NCBI GenBank assembly: GCA_029977045.1
Contig: JAPOLP010000201.1
Location: 1 to 8,609, forward strand
Source: Planctomycetota bacterium
GTDB taxonomy: Bacteria > Planctomycetota > Planctomycetia > Planctomycetales > Planctomycetaceae
Direction of reading: 5' to 3'
Length of the DNA: 8,609 bases
The position numbers were made by a program, and so were the translations under genes. Under the pieces are notes generated by a model, which searched no databases, had not been told where the DNA came from, and saw only the letters and a program-made list of their open reading frames with translations. Of the stretch, positions 6,715 to 8,609 are shown piece after piece (position 1 is the stretch's first letter; every line of letters starts with the position of its first letter).

Positions 6715-6912
6715 TCAGCGCCGCTGGCTTGATCGGCAGACGGCGAACAGGGCGAGGCCGAACATGATGACGACGATGGCGATCTCGACGGTGTATGACC
6801 GGGCCGAGACGACCGGGGCCGGCGGGACGGCTGTCTGGGCGGACGCGGGCGGTGCGATCGCGAGAATCAGACCGATTGCAAGGAGGGCAAGGCGAGTCAG
6901 ACGGCTCGACAT
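6715..6912 (-). CDS. Small exported single-pass membrane protein, hypothetical
   Basis: A 65-residue protein with no family I can name. It starts with basic residues (MSSRLTR), has a hydrophobic signal segment at 8-20 and a probable signal peptidase I site after PPASA (residue 25). A short Pro/Ala-rich stretch follows, then one membrane segment at about 42-58 and a basic tail, CRSSQRR. The predicted layout is a short extracytoplasmic N-terminus, one helix and a positive cytoplasmic end, consistent with the positive-inside rule. The ATG at 6912-6910 is preferred because GGAG lies six bases upstream; the frame also opens at a TTG at 6924, but that codon overlaps the ribosome binding site. The clean signal, membrane segment and ribosome binding site support a real gene despite its size. 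An imperfect hairpin and a REP pair follow it. It may be independent of the lyase gene downstream. Confidence 0.72.
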   Translation of the reverse strand: MSSRLTRLALLAIGLILAIAPPASAQTAVPPAPVVSARSYTVEIAIVVIMFGLALFAVCRSSQRR

Positions 6913-6968
6913 AAAATGCTCCAACCCGATGCGACGCTTTGAGCAAGGATAGGGAGGTGGAAAACCGC

Positions 6969-7043
6969 TGATCGCCTCGCGATCGGTGCGTCTTCACTAC
7001 GGAACGACCGGCTGTGGAATTCGTTTCGATCGCGGAGCGATCA
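6969..7043. repeat. Two related 17-base palindromes in the 6913-7248 spacer
   Basis: The 336-base spacer between the small membrane protein gene and the dehydrogenase gene holds two copies of a near-palindrome with consensus TGATCGCYYCGCGATCG. One is at 6969-6985; the other, in inverted orientation, covers 7027-7043. Both have perfect 6-base arms, GATCGC and GCGATC, around a 3-base centre (CTC and GGA on the plus strand); the centres are 58 bases apart. They could be operator sites for the divergent genes, or another intergenic repeat family. The rest of the spacer has only weak items: GACACGT repeated directly at 7132-7138 and 7163-7169, and a short inverted repeat at about 7149-7164. No clear -35/-10 promoter was found. 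Confidence 0.5.
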
Positions 7044-7248
7044 ACGACTTTCGGACGGTGATCCTAAGTGATCATCCGCGTGCAGAGAAACTCTGCCGGC
7101 CTGGACATCTGGAATCGGGCCTGCCCGTCCAGACACGTTGATTGTGACGATTTTCACGAATCGACACGTCAGCCGGTTTTCCGCCACATTCCCGCATCAG
7201 ACACCGCTGCGTTTGCAGCCGCTTCAGACTTATCCGGACCAGACAGAT

Positions 7249-8568
7249 ATGAGCCAGTCGCTCGAACAAAAGATTGCAGACAAGTCCGCCGTCGTCGGCA
7301 TCATCGGCCTGGGCTACGTTGGCCTGCCGCTGATGAGTGCTTTTGTGCGAGCCGGCTTCCGCACGATGGGCTTCGACGTCGATCAGAAGAAGATCGACAT
7401 GCTGCGGGCCGGCCAGAGCTACATCAAACACATCGACGCGGCGGCGGTCTTAAAGCTGATCGACGAGGGTAAGTTCGATCCGACGGCGGACCTCGACCGC
7501 ATGGGCGAAGCCGACTGCCTGCTGATCTGCGTGCCGACGCCGCTGAATGATAGCCGCGACCCGGACCTCAGTTACGTTGAGGGAACCACGCGGGCGATCG
7601 CGAATACGCTGCGACCGGGGCAGCTCGTCGTGCTGGAAAGTACGACGTACCCGACGACGACTCGCGACGTCATGCTGCCGATCCTGAACGAGTCTGGTCT
7701 GACCGAGGGCGAGGACTTCTTCGTTGCCTACAGCCCGGAACGTGAGGACCCCGGCAATCCGGACTTCTCGGCAGCGGGCATTCCGAAAGTCGTCGGCGGC
7801 ATTGACGAGCGCAGCGGCACTCTGGCCGAATCGCTCTACAGCCAGGCGATCGTGAAGATCGTCCGCGTCGGCAGCCCGGAAGTCGCCGAGGCCTGTAAGA
7901 TTCTCGAAAACACCTACCGCGCGGTGAATATCGCTCTGGTCAACGAACTGAAGGTCCTCTTCGACCGAATGGGCATCGACGTCTGGGAAGTCATCGACGC
8001 GGCGAAGACGAAGCCCTTCGGCTTCCAGGCGTTCTATCCGGGACCGGGTCTCGGCGGGCACTGCATCCCGATCGACCCGTTCTATCTGACGTGGCTCGCC
8101 CGGCGTTACGGCCTGGCGACGCGGTTCATCGAACTGGCCGGCGAAGTCAACTCGCGAATGCCCGAGTACGTGATCTCGCAGCTGATGGAGTTCCTGAACG
8201 AAGAGGGCAAGGCACTGCGCGGCAGCAAGGTTTGCCTGCTGGGTGTCGCGTACAAGAAGGACGTCGACGACCCGCGTGAGAGCCCGTCGTTCGTCCTGAT
8301 GGAACACCTGCTGGCGCCTGGCGTTGATCTGACCTACAACGACCCGCACGTCCCGGCGCTGCCGAAGATGCGGCACCACGACCTGCCGGCGATGGAGAGC
8401 CACGAACTGACGCCGGATTTCCTCGCAGCTCAGGACTGTGTGCTGATCGCGACCGACCACTCAGCCTACGATTGGGACTTCATCGTCGAGCATTCCGAAT
8501 TCGTGCTCGACACTCGCAACGCAACAAAGAACGTCAGCTCGGGCCGCGAGAAGATCCGCAAGGCGTAA
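7249..8568 (+). CDS. wbpA: Nucleotide-sugar dehydrogenase, UDP-N-acetyl-D-glucosamine 6-dehydrogenase (WbpA) type
   Basis: A cytoplasmic NAD-dependent enzyme of 439 residues that oxidises the C6 hydroxyl of a UDP-sugar, probably UDP-GlcNAc, to a uronic acid for polysaccharide or O-antigen synthesis. In order: N-terminal Rossmann motif GIIGLGYVGLP (17-27), CVPTPLN (94-100), STTYPTTT (131-138), YSPERED (161-167), the central KILENTYRAVNIALVNE stretch (217-233) with Lys217 and Asn221, the catalytic cysteine motif GPGLGGHCIPIDPFYLTW (265-282) with Cys272, and the C-terminal UDP-binding AYKKDVDDPRESP (334-346). GHCIPIDPFYLTW is the form typical of WbpA-like enzymes rather than UDP-glucose dehydrogenases. 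All key residues are present and the length is normal. The ATG at 7249 matches where the family begins; the frame is open from a TTG at 7138, but that 37-residue extension looks non-coding. The ribosome binding site is weak (GGA about ten bases upstream). No partner gene is visible to the right within the window. Confidence 0.93.
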   Translation: MSQSLEQKIADKSAVVGIIGLGYVGLPLMSAFVRAGFRTMGFDVDQKKIDMLRAGQSYIKHIDAAAVLKLIDEGKFDPTADLDRMGEADCLLICVPTPLNDSRDPDLSYVEGTTRAIANTLRPGQLVVLESTTYPTTTRDVMLPILNESGLTEGEDFFVAYSPEREDPGNPDFSAAGIPKVVGGIDERSGTLAESLYSQAIVKIVRVGSPEVAEACKILENTYRAVNIALVNELKVLFDRMGIDVWEVIDAAKTKPFGFQAFYPGPGLGGHCIPIDPFYLTWLARRYGLATRFIELAGEVNSRMPEYVISQLMEFLNEEGKALRGSKVCLLGVAYKKDVDDPRESPSFVLMEHLLAPGVDLTYNDPHVPALPKMRHHDLPAMESHELTPDFLAAQDCVLIATDHSAYDWDFIVEHSEFVLDTRNATKNVSSGREKIRKA

Positions 8569-8569
8569 G

Positions 8570-8585
8570 GACGCAGAAATGCGTC
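8570..8585 (+). terminator. Short GAAA-tetraloop hairpin after the dehydrogenase gene
   Basis: GACGCA (8570-8575) and TGCGTC (8580-8585) form a perfect six-base stem around a GAAA loop, two bases past the dehydrogenase stop codon. No T-run follows in the remaining 24 bases, so an intrinsic terminator is doubtful. It may instead be a stabilising 3' hairpin or an intercistronic structure. The ATG inside it opens only a seven-codon frame and is not a gene. Confidence 0.35.
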
Positions 8586-8609
8586 GGAAGCGAGTTCTCT
8601 AAAGTGGCA

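Noticed and set aside
7138..7248. N-terminal extension of the dehydrogenase by 37 residues from a TTG
   Set aside because: No Rossmann-fold sequence in it; the conserved N-terminus starts shortly after the ATG at 7249.
7450..8460. Long (336 codon) minus-strand open frame
   Set aside because: It lies wholly antisense to the dehydrogenase gene, whose motifs are complete; its composition (Arg, Val, Gln, Asp rich) is the usual shadow of GC-rich codon bias.
8579..8602. Possible start of another gene at the right edge (ATG at 8579)
   Set aside because: The frame stops after seven codons and the ATG lies within the hairpin.

Overview
This is a GC-rich bacterial window (roughly 60% by eye), densely coded, with no RNA gene, CRISPR array or complete insertion sequence that I can see. 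Three things suggest Planctomycetota: the codon use, the secreted two-domain metallo-beta-lactamase protein, and intergenic palindrome families headed by GTAG. This is an inference, not proof.

Layout. (1) Positions 1-533, minus strand: the N-terminal 177 codons of an ABC transporter ATPase of the LolD/MacB type, running off the left edge. (2) Reading divergently from it, a plus-strand pair: a secreted protein with two metallo-beta-lactamase domains (643-2553) and an overlapping gene for a large exported protein I do not recognise, with an NTF2-like C-terminal region (2528-4204). (3) A convergent minus-strand block, read right to left: a small exported single-pass membrane protein (6715-6912), an N-acetylneuraminate lyase/dihydrodipicolinate synthase family aldolase (5580-6515) and a mandelate racemase family sugar-acid enzyme (4260-5357). 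Each spacer in this block holds a long inverted repeat. (4) A 336-base spacer (6913-7248) with two related palindromes. (5) On the plus strand, a UDP-N-acetylglucosamine 6-dehydrogenase type enzyme (7249-8568), with a small hairpin after its stop.

How the genes may work together. The lyase and the enolase-superfamily enzyme are a plausible sugar-acid catabolic pair: dehydration or isomerisation to a 2-keto-3-deoxy acid, then aldol cleavage to pyruvate plus an aldehyde. The dehydrogenase belongs to nucleotide-sugar synthesis for surface polysaccharide and looks like a separate unit. The ABC ATPase and the two secreted proteins may form one envelope or export module, but only adjacency supports that.

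The most interesting items are the two GTAG-headed inverted repeats that bracket the lyase gene (one has the layout of a pair of REP sequences, as in a BIME) and the metallo-beta-lactamase protein, whose first domain has lost almost all its metal ligands while the second keeps them. I did not find a convincing new defence or mobile system here.
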